From: SpSt-28 sp044343155
GTDB lineage: Archaea > Aenigmatarchaeota > Aenigmatarchaeia > CG10238-14 > SpSt-28
Reading direction: 5' to 3'
DNA length: 14,796 bases
Assembly: GCA_044343155.1 (NCBI GenBank)
Contig: JAVZSS010000016.1
Coordinates: 1-14,796, forward strand
The position numbers and the translations under genes were made by a program. Of this stretch, positions 6,692 through 14,176 are shown one piece after another. The first letter of the stretch is position 1; each line of letters opens with the position of its first letter. The notes beneath the pieces were generated by a model that saw only the letters and a program-made list of their open reading frames with translations, had not been told where the DNA came from and made no database searches.

Positions 6692-7128
6692 TCTCTTAAC
6701 TCTATATTGTTGGGATCTCAGCACAGAATATAATGTTCTTACGATATGTTATACTTTCTTCATTAAGAAAGAGGTTAAAAACAGACTAGAGCTGAAACCG
6801 TTATGACCTGTGAGAAGAATAATCCAACTTAATGTAGGATATCGTGTAAATTGCTAATGTTATTTTCTAGTTAATCTATTTAATTTGTAGTACTCATCTA
6901 AGATATATCATCTAAAAACTTGAGTAGAGACACTTCAACCTCTACCCCCAACTTCAATCTAGTTATATATTTAAGGCGAGCTATCCTTGTATTAACTTTG
7001 ATCGATAGTTATTCTTTTAAAATTACTGATAAGTTATTTGCGTTTTCTCTAACTTTAATTCGATGGGAAACTAAGTTTATTCTAAAAAATAAGCTAAAAA
7101 AATACTAAGCTCCAGTAAGTAAGCAAAA
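6692..7128. other. Intergenic stretch, possibly decayed
   Basis: No gene is supported here. There is a perfect hairpin CTTTCTT-CATT-AAGAAAG (6754-6771) and an inverted repeat GTAGAG/CTCTAC (6924-6929/6940-6945). A 62-codon plus-strand ORF with a TTG start (6920-7108) and an antisense frame with one internal stop both look weakly protein-like, so a decayed gene is possible. Neither has a promoter in the right place. Confidence 0.35.
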
Positions 7129-7198
7129 AAATTGACGGTAAGTCAATTTCAAGGGCTTTGGTAAGGTTCCCAAGAGTTTGAAATTACTCTATTTCAAA
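7129..7198 (-). terminator. Two tandem hairpins after the TudS-like gene
   Basis: AAATTGAC/GTCAATTT (7129-7136/7142-7149) and TTTGAAAT/ATTTCAAA (7177-7184/7191-7198) are both perfect 8-bp helices with 5-6 nt loops, lying 30-100 nt past the stop of the TudS-like gene. They may form a structured 3' end or terminator of that mRNA. There is no long T-run, so function is uncertain. Confidence 0.4.
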
Positions 7199-7227
7199 GT
7201 TTACGAACAAACTTTCTTGAGAGATCT

Positions 7228-7851
7228 TTAACAACTTGAATTTTCATTATAAAAATCTTTCATGGTAGTTTGTTTGTAAATTAAATTTTTCAAATCCAAA
7301 ATACTTTTTTGTATGTTAAATATTTGAATGCCTAGAAAAGGTATGTTGTCTAATTTTCGACTTGATAATAACTTTTGTAACTCTTCGATGAAAATTCCAG
7401 GTTCGTAGACTCGTCCTTTTCCTTTCCTAAATGTGAATTTGACTCCACAAGTAGGTGAATTTTCGACTCCTAAAACCCCTACAATCTCATACTCAGCTTC
7501 ATGTAGTATTTGCATAGTATTTACTACCTCTTCTGCATATTTTCTACAGATTTCTCTGAACTTAGGATTGTCGTAAACGTCCTTTCTAGCAACCTTTCGT
7601 ATAACACCATATTGATGCATCTCAGGACAGGGCATTTGAATGATATTAATATTATTCTTCATAAGGAATTCTATTATAGGATTGACGACAGCTGAAAATT
7701 TAATTGAAACTCCCTTTGCTCTAATACTTTGACAGAGTATGCAACATGATATAAAGATAACTTTCTTACTCCTCTCGACAATTTCTTTTCTCTTTATCGT
7801 ACTAAGCTGTGTACATTGCTTATAAAAATGGTAGGTTAAGCTTTTGAGCAT
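7228..7851 (-). CDS. TudS/DUF523-related putative desulfidase (CD3072-like)
   Basis: This 207-residue protein has the cysteine pattern of the DUF523/TudS superfamily: CCILCQ at 36-41, MPCPEM at 73-78 and NSPTCGV at 131-137 after the strand IVGVLGVE. In characterised TudS, three conserved cysteines hold a [4Fe-4S] cluster whose fourth iron takes sulfide from thiouracil; C36 or C37, C75 and C135 are the likely equivalents here. The sequence resembles the CD3072-type subgroup more than TudS itself, so the substrate is unknown and desulfidation is inference. About 30 residues before the first cysteine strand are longer than usual and have no clear TATA box, so the true start may lie further downstream, though no internal ATG is suitable. 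It is a single gene in the accessory region, between the two copies of the 164-aa family. Confidence 0.75.
   Translation of the reverse strand: MLKSLTYHFYKQCTQLSTIKRKEIVERSKKVIFISCCILCQSIRAKGVSIKFSAVVNPIIEFLMKNNINIIQMPCPEMHQYGVIRKVARKDVYDNPKFREICRKYAEEVVNTMQILHEAEYEIVGVLGVENSPTCGVKFTFRKGKGRVYEPGIFIEELQKLLSSRKLDNIPFLGIQIFNIQKSILDLKNLIYKQTTMKDFYNENSSC
7821..7827 (+). promoter_or_regulatory. TATA-like box inside the 5' end of the TudS-like gene
   Basis: TATAAAA on the plus strand is centred about 27 nt before TTG 7851, the first possible start of the 50-codon ORF. The spacing fits a leaderless transcript, but an AT-rich match inside an antisense gene can be chance. Confidence 0.3.
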
Positions 7852-8003
7852 TGTTTATTGAATACGATGTTAGACCTTTAGCTAGACTTTTTGGAAGTAG
7901 TGGTCCTAATCCTCGAGCTGCAGGTGCGAAAACTAAAGACTCTTACAATGTAGTTATACAAAAGATGTTAGAGTATTTAAAACAAACATATCTCTTTAAA
8001 TAA
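7851..8003 (+). pseudogene. 50-codon ORF or gene remnant, TTG start, unknown
   Basis: The frame is open from TGA 7845-7847 to TAA 8001-8003. Its residues have a protein-like composition unlike the surrounding spacers: a basic, glycine/proline-containing stretch (RPLARLFGSSGPNPRAAGAK) followed by an amphipathic helix (VIQKMLEYLKQTY). There is no ATG near the start. TTG 7851 with the TATA-like box at 7821-7827 would allow a leaderless small gene. Equally, this may be the 3' end of an older gene whose front was replaced by the TudS-like gene, since it overlaps that gene's first codon in antisense. It also overlaps the last codons of the truncated copy at 7996-8325. I recognise no family. Confidence 0.4.
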
Positions 8004-8325
8004 AATTATTAAAATAAAAGAGTGAAAGTTTTTGATATGAATATAAATTAAAATCCTTATTAAATAAAGAATTTTTAGAAGAAAAAACATGTTTAGAAGA
8101 AAAAGAATAGCTTCCATCTCCTAAATCTGAGCCCAAAAGTGAAAGAAGATCTAATTTTTTTGGATATATTTTTATCAAACATTCAATATCTTTTGTAACA
8201 TCTTTTCTATAAAAATCATCTATAAGGTAACATTCTTCTATCTTAAATAAAGGGGCGTATAAATTTTTTTCGACAGGAATAAAATAAAGCTTTAACCTAA
8301 TATTTAAGAAAGAACAACCAAGATT
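7996..8325 (-). pseudogene. 5'-truncated second copy of the 164-aa gene
   Basis: The minus-strand frame read from about 8325 down to the stop at 7996 aligns with residues about 72-164 of the protein at 5487-5981. Over SFLDIR...SLLGLD 43 of 64 residues agree (for example IDDFYR, LIK-YPKK-DL-SLLG). The first 71 residues are missing: an in-frame TGA (8328-8326) lies exactly where similarity ends, and the DNA upstream does not resemble the intact copy. No ATG exists in the remaining frame; the first possible start is TTG 8178, which would leave only 60 residues. The 64 aligned residues have no frameshift, so the truncation may be recent or the fragment may retain some use. The intact promoter is absent. 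Confidence 0.75.
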
Positions 8326-8328
8326 TCA

Positions 8329-8691
8329 ACCCTACATTAGTCTGATTTTAACCCACCTTTGAATTCCTTTTATCTAAATAAAATTTGTATTTTTAAATAA
8401 AATATGTCATGAATGTCTAAAAATGGAATTCATTAATAATTAAGCCTTCATTGTTTTTGTTGATTATTTCATTCAATCCAATTTCAACTCTTTTTTGTTA
8501 GAAAACACATAAATATAAAGTGTCTTGGTTCATGTAAATGGAGCTACATTTTACCTAAAAATGAAAATTTGATTTAAATTAACCAATGAATTAATTCTGT
8601 GGTTCTATTTATTGATAATAATTTTTTAATGTTAAATTTCATTCTCGACTATAAATAATAATCTTAAAATTTAAAGAATTAAATTCTTTAC
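8329..8691. other. Intergenic stretch without a gene
   Basis: Very AT-rich, with no ORF worth calling. It contains widely spaced arms TGAATTCC/GGAATTCA (8360-8367/8425-8432), and a perfect 9-bp inverted repeat TAAAGAATT-A-AATTCTTTA (8672-8690) directly past the stop of the 439-aa regulator. The second may help end that transcript, although its 1-nt centre is more like a protein site. Confidence 0.45.
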
Positions 8692-10011
8692 CTAAATAAG
8701 CGGTTTTTTATAATACCATCTTCCACGTTCGTCAGAATAGACATACCCTCCTTTTTTCAAACAGCGTAAAATTCCAATAGCAGTCCCTTTATTAAATCCA
8801 GTTTCTCTATAAATTTCATCTAGAAGCATTCCTTCTGGACGGGTTGATAAAAGATTTAAAACAACATCAGTTCTTTCTCCCCAATCTATTTTTCTTTTAC
8901 TATAAATCTCAAGCAATCCTTCCTTTTCTTCTTGAGTTAACTCAATTCCTCTATATTCTTTAATTTTTTGAGGCTCTTCAGCAACTTCAATTATAGGAAC
9001 TATTATTTTATTATAAACAGCTTCAAATTTAGGTCCTTTTGTAACACGAGAAAGCATTCCTACTCCATATTTTTCTTCTATTACTCCATAATTTCTTAAA
9101 ATTGATAAGACATTCATAATAGTTGCTCTATTACTACCTACTTCCTTTATTAGCTCGAAACATAAAGTATAATCTTTAGAAGAAAGATTAAGCAAAACTT
9201 TTTTGAGAACACCCCACTTACCAAAGTAAGGATATTTTCTTTTTATCTCATTTTTAAATTCTTTACTATCAATTCTATTCTCAAATTCTTTCAATCTATC
9301 TTTATTAATTTCATGAATTTTTCTCTCACCTCTTCTCGGTGTAAGGCACTCATATTTAACAATTCCTAAATCTTCCAATCTTTTAAGATGATTGTGAAGG
9401 GGCTTTCCACATATTCCGCATCTTTCAGCTATTTTTTGAGAATTATTCAAGCCTTTATCAATACATTCTATGATTTTAATAGAATCTACCGGTGCTCTTT
9501 TTCCTTTCTGAGCTATTGTGCAACCCAATAATTTCCATGGATCTATTTCTAGCTCATAACAATTTTTAAGAATAAAAGCCACAAAACCTTTCATTTCTTC
9601 TCCAAAACTAGTCATAGCATATCCTATTTCTTCAGGAGTTATTGCTATTTTTGTAAACATATTTATTCTTGTTAATGTACCTTCATTTTCTATTCTATCA
9701 TCAATGTATGCTTGGTAGGTACTAGACTTGACTGGCATTAAATTTTTGTACTTACTTTTATTATTGTTAAACTCCTCTAATGGTATTCCAAGGTAAAATA
9801 GAAAATCTTCTAGTACTTCTCTTCCACTAGTATAAACTTTTGATTCCTTTAATGCTAAAAAAACCATTGCCCTTATTGGATGATTTACAGCAGTTGCAAC
9901 AATTTCAAGCCTCTTTTCAAAAGGTTCTTTTGAAAAATCATCTAGGGTATAGTCTTTAAAAGGGAAAAGTTCTTTGGTTAATTCTTTAGGTGTTGTAAAT
10001 TTATTTGGCAT
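8692..10011 (-). CDS. Protein with three winged-helix domains, putative transcription regulator
   Basis: The 439-residue protein has no signal or membrane helix. Three HTH/winged-helix modules can be read. The first, 177-236, has helices IIECIDKGLNNSQKIAERCGI and PLHNHLKRLEDLGIVKYE, then a basic wing (TPRRGERKIHEI). The second, 266-325, contains SNRATIMNVLSILRNYGVIEE followed by a hairpin. The third, 380-435, contains GFNKGTAIGILRCLKKGGYVY and wing SDERGRWYYKK. The first is of the ArsR/MarR-like type; a CGICG pair (198-202) in its turn might bind metal but lacks visible partners. The N-terminal 170 residues are mostly helical and unrecognised. The start is supported by a TATA box (minus, 10036-10042) 28 nt before ATG. 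It diverges from the 1245-aa surface protein across 254 bp, so control of that gene is a reasonable guess. Confidence 0.8.
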   Translation of the reverse strand: MPNKFTTPKELTKELFPFKDYTLDDFSKEPFEKRLEIVATAVNHPIRAMVFLALKESKVYTSGREVLEDFLFYLGIPLEEFNNNKSKYKNLMPVKSSTYQAYIDDRIENEGTLTRINMFTKIAITPEEIGYAMTSFGEEMKGFVAFILKNCYELEIDPWKLLGCTIAQKGKRAPVDSIKIIECIDKGLNNSQKIAERCGICGKPLHNHLKRLEDLGIVKYECLTPRRGERKIHEINKDRLKEFENRIDSKEFKNEIKRKYPYFGKWGVLKKVLLNLSSKDYTLCFELIKEVGSNRATIMNVLSILRNYGVIEEKYGVGMLSRVTKGPKFEAVYNKIIVPIIEVAEEPQKIKEYRGIELTQEEKEGLLEIYSKRKIDWGERTDVVLNLLSTRPEGMLLDEIYRETGFNKGTAIGILRCLKKGGYVYSDERGRWYYKKPLI

Positions 10012-10035
10012 AAATAAAAAAATAGAGGGAAAAAG

Positions 10036-10042
10036 TTAAATA
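10036..10042 (-). promoter_or_regulatory. TATA box of the winged-helix regulator gene
   Basis: The minus strand reads TATTTAA preceded by a purine-rich AAAAAAG (BRE-like). Its centre is about 28 nt before ATG 10011, giving a leaderless transcript. Confidence 0.55.
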
Positions 10043-10060
10043 CTTTTTTAATAAATTAAG

Positions 10061-10081
10061 AAGTTTTACCTATAAGTTTTA
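10061..10081. repeat. Direct repeat AAGTTTTA, 13-bp period, in the divergent promoter region
   Basis: Two exact copies (10061-10068 and 10074-10081) lie on the regulator side of the 254-bp divergent spacer. They could be half-sites of an operator, but short AT-rich repeats are common by chance. Confidence 0.3.
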
Positions 10082-10222
10082 AGAATTTATTTTTAGTTTT
10101 GTAGAAATTATGTATATGCTTTTATTTAAGCCTCAAATTTCACAATTTTTCCATTAAATTATTAAAAAATGTAGAATCTTAAGTCAACCAAAGCTATTAC
10201 AAATAAAACATAAAAAATGAAA

Positions 10223-10245
10223 ATCTTGTAAAGATGCTTTATAAT
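10223..10245 (+). promoter_or_regulatory. Promoter of the surface protein: inverted repeat plus TATA box
   Basis: TTTATAAT (10238-10245) is centred about 24 nt before ATG 10266, supporting a leaderless mRNA. Immediately upstream ATCTT-GTA-AAGAT (10223-10235) is a small palindrome over the BRE position, a typical place for an archaeal activator or repressor to act. Confidence 0.5.
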
Positions 10246-10265
10246 TTCTTTTATGAATTATTTAA

Positions 10266-13200
10266 ATGATAAAAATTAAGGGAATATCTCCTCTAGTAGG
10301 TTTTGTAATGGTTTTAGGAATAAGTATTTTTATGACTACACTTGCTTTAACAGTAATAAAACCAACTATAGAAAAAAATAGAGCTATTAATTTAATTAAT
10401 GAAGCATCTTTGAATCTAGAAATGTTATCTTCAACTATTAAAGACGTTTCATATGAAGCTCCTGGCTCTAAAAGAACTATATCTTTATCAGTTTCTGATG
10501 GAGAATATTATTTTGATAAAGAAAAAAATTCCTTAGTATTTTATTACAATTCTCCACAAAAAGTTGATTTATTGGGAAAAATTGGAGATAAATTTTTATC
10601 CATAGGAACAATTTTTTATGATTTTTTTGCAAATAACAATTTAGATAAATATAGAATAATTTCTGGAAATTGGAATATAAAAAATAGATTGGAAGGAATT
10701 AATGGAACAATTTATATTCCAATAAATGGAAGTTATAATTCTATTTTTGTTTCATCTAGATTTTCAAGTGAAAACAATCTAGGTCAACTATTTTTAGATC
10801 CAGCTCCAGAAAATTTAGTTTTGTATTTAACATTTGATGAAGGTAGTGGAAACATAGTTTATGATTATAGTGGAAATAATAATCATTTTGTTTGGAGTGG
10901 AAGCAGAGATGTATTTGAAAGAAAAAAAAACGAAGAAGATATTGGATATTCTTTGATTTTAAATGGAAAAGAATCTATTAGATTTAATTTATCTAACTAT
11001 TTAGTAACTAACGATCTATCCATAAACCTTTGGATAAGAAATTATACCAATATACTATTGCCTCCACTATACGGAGGTCCTGCTTGGGGCGGAAGCATAT
11101 TGACATGGGATAAGAATAGATATATCTATATGATTGCCGCAAGCCATACTAATAAGTTTCTACGTTATGATATATTAGAAGATAGATGGGAAGTACTAAA
11201 AGATATTCCCTATGAAGTTGGTGATGGAGGATCAATATCTTTTCTTAATAACAAAATTTACTTAATTTTAGGCAACAATACCAATAAGTTTTTGAGATAT
11301 GATATTGATGCTGACAGATGGGAAGAACTCTCAAACCTACCAATTAATATTGGTGAAGGCGCTTCATTAACAGCTAATGATACTCATCTATTTTTGGGTT
11401 TTGGTAAAAGCTTCTACGTATATAATCCAGATAATAATTTATGGATTTCGTTGGCCAACCCACCCTTCAACATAGGTGATAGAGGATTATCAGGTATACA
11501 TCTTATTTACTGTAAAGATAGAGTATTTGCTATTAATGGTGGTTGGAATAGTTTGTTAGCTTTTTATAATTTATCGACAAATTCTTGGGTTTCGATTTCT
11601 GCGAACAATCTAAACTTTTATTTAAGTAGTATTGCATGTAACGATACTCATTTGTTTTACAAGTCGGGGTTTCAAACAGGTGGTGGCTTTCTAGTTTATG
11701 ATATTCAAAAAAATAGTTGGAGCAGCCTGCCCAATGCACCATTTATTTCTAATCCGGGAGGTTGGATAATTTTTGCAAATAATTCAATATTTCATGTAAA
11801 AGGAGGAGGTCATAATAAATTTGCAGTTTACAATATTTCTTCAGGCGTATGGCAAATTAAAAAAGATATACCCAAAGTTATAGAAGTTACTTTCAGGGAA
11901 GGATCTGCTATTACATACAATCCTAATACAAACTCACTTTACGTTATAAGAGGTTATTATCCAGTTGTATTGTATGAATTTAATCTAACTAATTGGAGTT
12001 GGAATGAAATTCAGGATTGGTGGACAGGTCATATTTCTTTATACCATTTTTTAGTTTATTATAATAATACACTATATACTGCAAGGGCCCATGCATGTAG
12101 TAGTATAGGTGGATGGAATTTTGAGGTTGGTGATAATCCAATAGGAGCGGTTGGAAATAACAAGATATTTTTGACCAAAGCAAACTTCAGAGATTTTGCT
12201 ATATACGATATTTCTGAAAAAAGAATTCTTAATACTTTTTCTGGTAGTTGTGGATATAATTCTGGTGGATCTTCTATAGCAGTTGGAAATTATATATACC
12301 AAACACGAAGTAATAATCTTTTTAGAATAGATCCAATTACACAAAAATATGTCGGATTATCAAACTTACCTTGGAGCTATTCAAATTATTTTTCTATTAA
12401 TGGTCTTACTCATAATACAACGCACATTTTTGCAATAAGAGGGGCAAATTCACAAGAATTTGCTGTTTACAATATAGCCACAAATAGTTGGACAAATTTA
12501 AAAAACTTGCCTGCTCCTATGGGACAAGGATCTTCAATTATTTATAACGGTTCACACATCTTTGCCATTAGAGGTGAAAGCCGAGACTTTTACTTGTATG
12601 ATATATTTTCGGATTCTTGGCTAAATTTAAGTACTACTCCTTTACCAGAAACTGTAGGTAAAGGAAGCGGCTCCACGTATCTAAATGGATATATTTATGT
12701 GACCAAAGGAAATGGAAGCTCGAAGTTTTGGAGATTTAATACACTATTGATGAGTTGGGAGAATTTACCTGACGTACCAAATATTGTAAATGATGGCGGT
12801 TCTATGACGAACGATGGAAGATATATTTATGTTTTAGTTGGTGGGAATAGAAGAGAAATATATAGGTATGATCCTTCATCAAATACTTGGAGTTTACTCA
12901 CATATACCCCACTCGAAATACGAAGCGGCGGTTCTTTAAGTTTTTTAACCAATTATAATTTGTTGTATATTTCTAGAGGAGATTATAATTTTTACTGGTT
13001 TTATAATTTATCAAGCGACTCATATTTGTATTATCCAAGAGAGCTACCTTTAGAAATGAGAGATGGTGGTAGTATGTTATTTTTTAATGATTCATTATAT
13101 CTATTAAGAGGAATCGGAACTTCAGATTTTTTGAGATACAATCTAAATAGAAATGAATGGGAATATTTAGAAAATCTTCCAATAAATATCCAAAGGGGTT

Positions 13201-14003
13201 CTCTTCTCTTTTCTTATAATGAGGAAATTTATGCTATAGTTTTTGGGAATAACACACAAATATTTAAGTACAATCATAAGTTAAATAGATGGTTTAATTT
13301 GACACTATTTATCGACCTTTCTTTTCTAAATTTAGGATATGGGGCATATATTTTTAGTAAAGACAAAAGTTTATTTTTAGTTAGTGGTGGAGGAAAGAAA
13401 AATATTTTTATTCTAAATATTTTCTCTAATATTCTTTCTTCTTCAAATATAGATGTAGGTATAATTAATAATGCTCTATTATACAGAATAGGAAAAAACA
13501 GCTTTCTTACATCCTTAGATTCCCGAGTAAAATTTTTAACAATAAATGTAGAAAAAGATAAAGTTAGAATATATCTTAATTCTTCTCTTAAAGATGTAAA
13601 TATTTTAAATTTACCAGAATCAGAAATTAGTTACTTAATTCTTGGTGAAAATTTTAACGGCATAATAGATGAAGTTAGAATTTACAATAGAAGTTTAAGT
13701 GAAGAAGAAATTAAATTTTTGTATGAGCAAGGATTGAAAAAGTTGCAAAATAGTGGGATGATAAATGTTAATAACTTTAATAATACAAAAATTGTTTTTT
13801 CTAATCCCAATGGAAAAATTTATGTTAGTGAAATAATAGTTGGAAACTTGGATTCTAAGGAAATTAATTTAATTTTACCAATTTACAATGTTGATTTAAT
13901 TTCTAATTTCAAAATTGGAAAAGGAAACTACAGAATTAAAATTGAAAATATAGGGTTTAATGAAACAAGCAAAAGGCCAATTATAAAAATTGAATTGGAG
14001 TAA
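10266..14003 (+). CDS. Giant surface protein: pilin-type signal, LamG domain split by a kelch-like propeller insert
   Basis: The 1245-residue protein begins MIKIKG-ISPLVGFVMVLGIS, a class III (prepilin-type) signal: a basic start, predicted cleavage after K5-G6, then a hydrophobic helix to about residue 31. Residues 32-180 are beta-rich and unassigned. LamG/concanavalin A-like sequence starts at about 184 (LVLYLTFDEGSGNIVYDYSGNNN) and reaches SINLWIRNYT (252-261). It resumes at about 1060-1160 with VRIYLNSS and the classic end FNGIIDEVRIYNRSLSEEEI. Between them, about 264-1058, lie roughly 18 kelch-like blades of about 44 residues, with pattern GxGGS, IYxIxG, F..Y, W..L..P. A beta-rich tail (1161-1245) ends the protein without an anchor or cell-wall motif. 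Many N-x-S/T sequons suggest N-glycosylation. Adhesion or carbohydrate recognition, perhaps on a host or partner cell, is inference. The gene converges with Nop10, five bases away. Confidence 0.85.
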   Translation: MIKIKGISPLVGFVMVLGISIFMTTLALTVIKPTIEKNRAINLINEASLNLEMLSSTIKDVSYEAPGSKRTISLSVSDGEYYFDKEKNSLVFYYNSPQKVDLLGKIGDKFLSIGTIFYDFFANNNLDKYRIISGNWNIKNRLEGINGTIYIPINGSYNSIFVSSRFSSENNLGQLFLDPAPENLVLYLTFDEGSGNIVYDYSGNNNHFVWSGSRDVFERKKNEEDIGYSLILNGKESIRFNLSNYLVTNDLSINLWIRNYTNILLPPLYGGPAWGGSILTWDKNRYIYMIAASHTNKFLRYDILEDRWEVLKDIPYEVGDGGSISFLNNKIYLILGNNTNKFLRYDIDADRWEELSNLPINIGEGASLTANDTHLFLGFGKSFYVYNPDNNLWISLANPPFNIGDRGLSGIHLIYCKDRVFAINGGWNSLLAFYNLSTNSWVSISANNLNFYLSSIACNDTHLFYKSGFQTGGGFLVYDIQKNSWSSLPNAPFISNPGGWIIFANNSIFHVKGGGHNKFAVYNISSGVWQIKKDIPKVIEVTFREGSAITYNPNTNSLYVIRGYYPVVLYEFNLTNWSWNEIQDWWTGHISLYHFLVYYNNTLYTARAHACSSIGGWNFEVGDNPIGAVGNNKIFLTKANFRDFAIYDISEKRILNTFSGSCGYNSGGSSIAVGNYIYQTRSNNLFRIDPITQKYVGLSNLPWSYSNYFSINGLTHNTTHIFAIRGANSQEFAVYNIATNSWTNLKNLPAPMGQGSSIIYNGSHIFAIRGESRDFYLYDIFSDSWLNLSTTPLPETVGKGSGSTYLNGYIYVTKGNGSSKFWRFNTLLMSWENLPDVPNIVNDGGSMTNDGRYIYVLVGGNRREIYRYDPSSNTWSLLTYTPLEIRSGGSLSFLTNYNLLYISRGDYNFYWFYNLSSDSYLYYPRELPLEMRDGGSMLFFNDSLYLLRGIGTSDFLRYNLNRNEWEYLENLPINIQRGSLLFSYNEEIYAIVFGNNTQIFKYNHKLNRWFNLTLFIDLSFLNLGYGAYIFSKDKSLFLVSGGGKKNIFILNIFSNILSSSNIDVGIINNALLYRIGKNSFLTSLDSRVKFLTINVEKDKVRIYLNSSLKDVNILNLPESEISYLILGENFNGIIDEVRIYNRSLSEEEIKFLYEQGLKKLQNSGMINVNNFNNTKIVFSNPNGKIYVSEIIVGNLDSKEINLILPIYNVDLISNFKIGKGNYRIKIENIGFNETSKRPIIKIELE
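11055..13439 (+). repeat. Tandem kelch-like blade repeats inside the surface gene
   Basis: About 18 repeats of roughly 130 nt encode the blade pattern described for the protein (residues about 264-1058). Blades 1 and 2 are the closest pair: NKFLRYD..xDRWE.L occurs at 296-311 and 340-355, also similar in DNA. Blades around residues 585-660 are degenerate. Other clear copies end in LPINI (358-362 and 971-975). The count would fit three six-bladed or similar propellers. Confidence 0.7.
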
Positions 14004-14008
14004 AAATC

Positions 14009-14176
14009 TTAAGCTTCACTTTCTTTTAGAGATTCAATCATCTTTCTTCTAAATTCTCCATATTTATCTGTAGGTGAATATTTAGGAGGTTCTGGATTGA
14101 ATGTTTTTGATCCACAAACAGGACAAATTTCTTTAAAAGTATATCTTCCACAATTTCCACATTTTCTCATCTTCAT
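14009..14176 (-). CDS. nop10: Nop10, H/ACA ribonucleoprotein subunit
   Basis: The 55-residue product matches archaeal Nop10 along its whole length. It has a zinc ribbon with C6-x2-C9 and C18-x2-C21 (CGNCGRYTFKEICPVCG), the proline-rich linker PEPPKYSPTDKYGE (28-41) and a basic C-terminal helix (EFRRKMIESL). Nop10 binds Cbf5 and guides pseudouridylation of rRNA by H/ACA small RNPs. It is too short for usual ORF cut-offs. Start ATG 14176-14174 overlaps the aIF2 alpha stop in ATGA, favouring it over the second ATG at 14170, which would remove MK. The aIF2 alpha-Nop10 order is a conserved archaeal arrangement, here intact and probably translationally coupled. Confidence 0.95.
   Translation of the reverse strand: MKMRKCGNCGRYTFKEICPVCGSKTFNPEPPKYSPTDKYGEFRRKMIESLKESEA

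Noticed and set aside
6781..6830. Possible box C/D sRNA (CTGA followed five bases later by TTATGA)
   Set aside because: The D'/C'-like pair is present but no matching outer C and D boxes at proper distance, and no terminal helix.
6920..7108. 62-codon plus-strand ORF with TTG start, and an antisense frame with a single stop
   Set aside because: No promoter, no Shine-Dalgarno site, no recognisable family. The antisense frame looks slightly more protein-like but is broken; at most a decayed gene.
7129..7198. CRISPR-like or tandem-repeat array
   Set aside because: The two hairpins have different sequences and no repeated unit with regular spacers exists here or elsewhere in the window.
3655..8691. 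Integrated mobile element with attL at the tRNA 3' end
   Set aside because: I could find no second copy of the tRNA 3' sequence in the window and no integrase or transposase; the idea remains only as context for the gene-poor stretch.
11533..12344. Minus-strand ORFs of 64-90 codons inside the surface gene
   Set aside because: They lie antisense to well-conserved repeat coding sequence, have tyrosine/histidine/asparagine-rich translations typical of reverse reading, and lack promoters.
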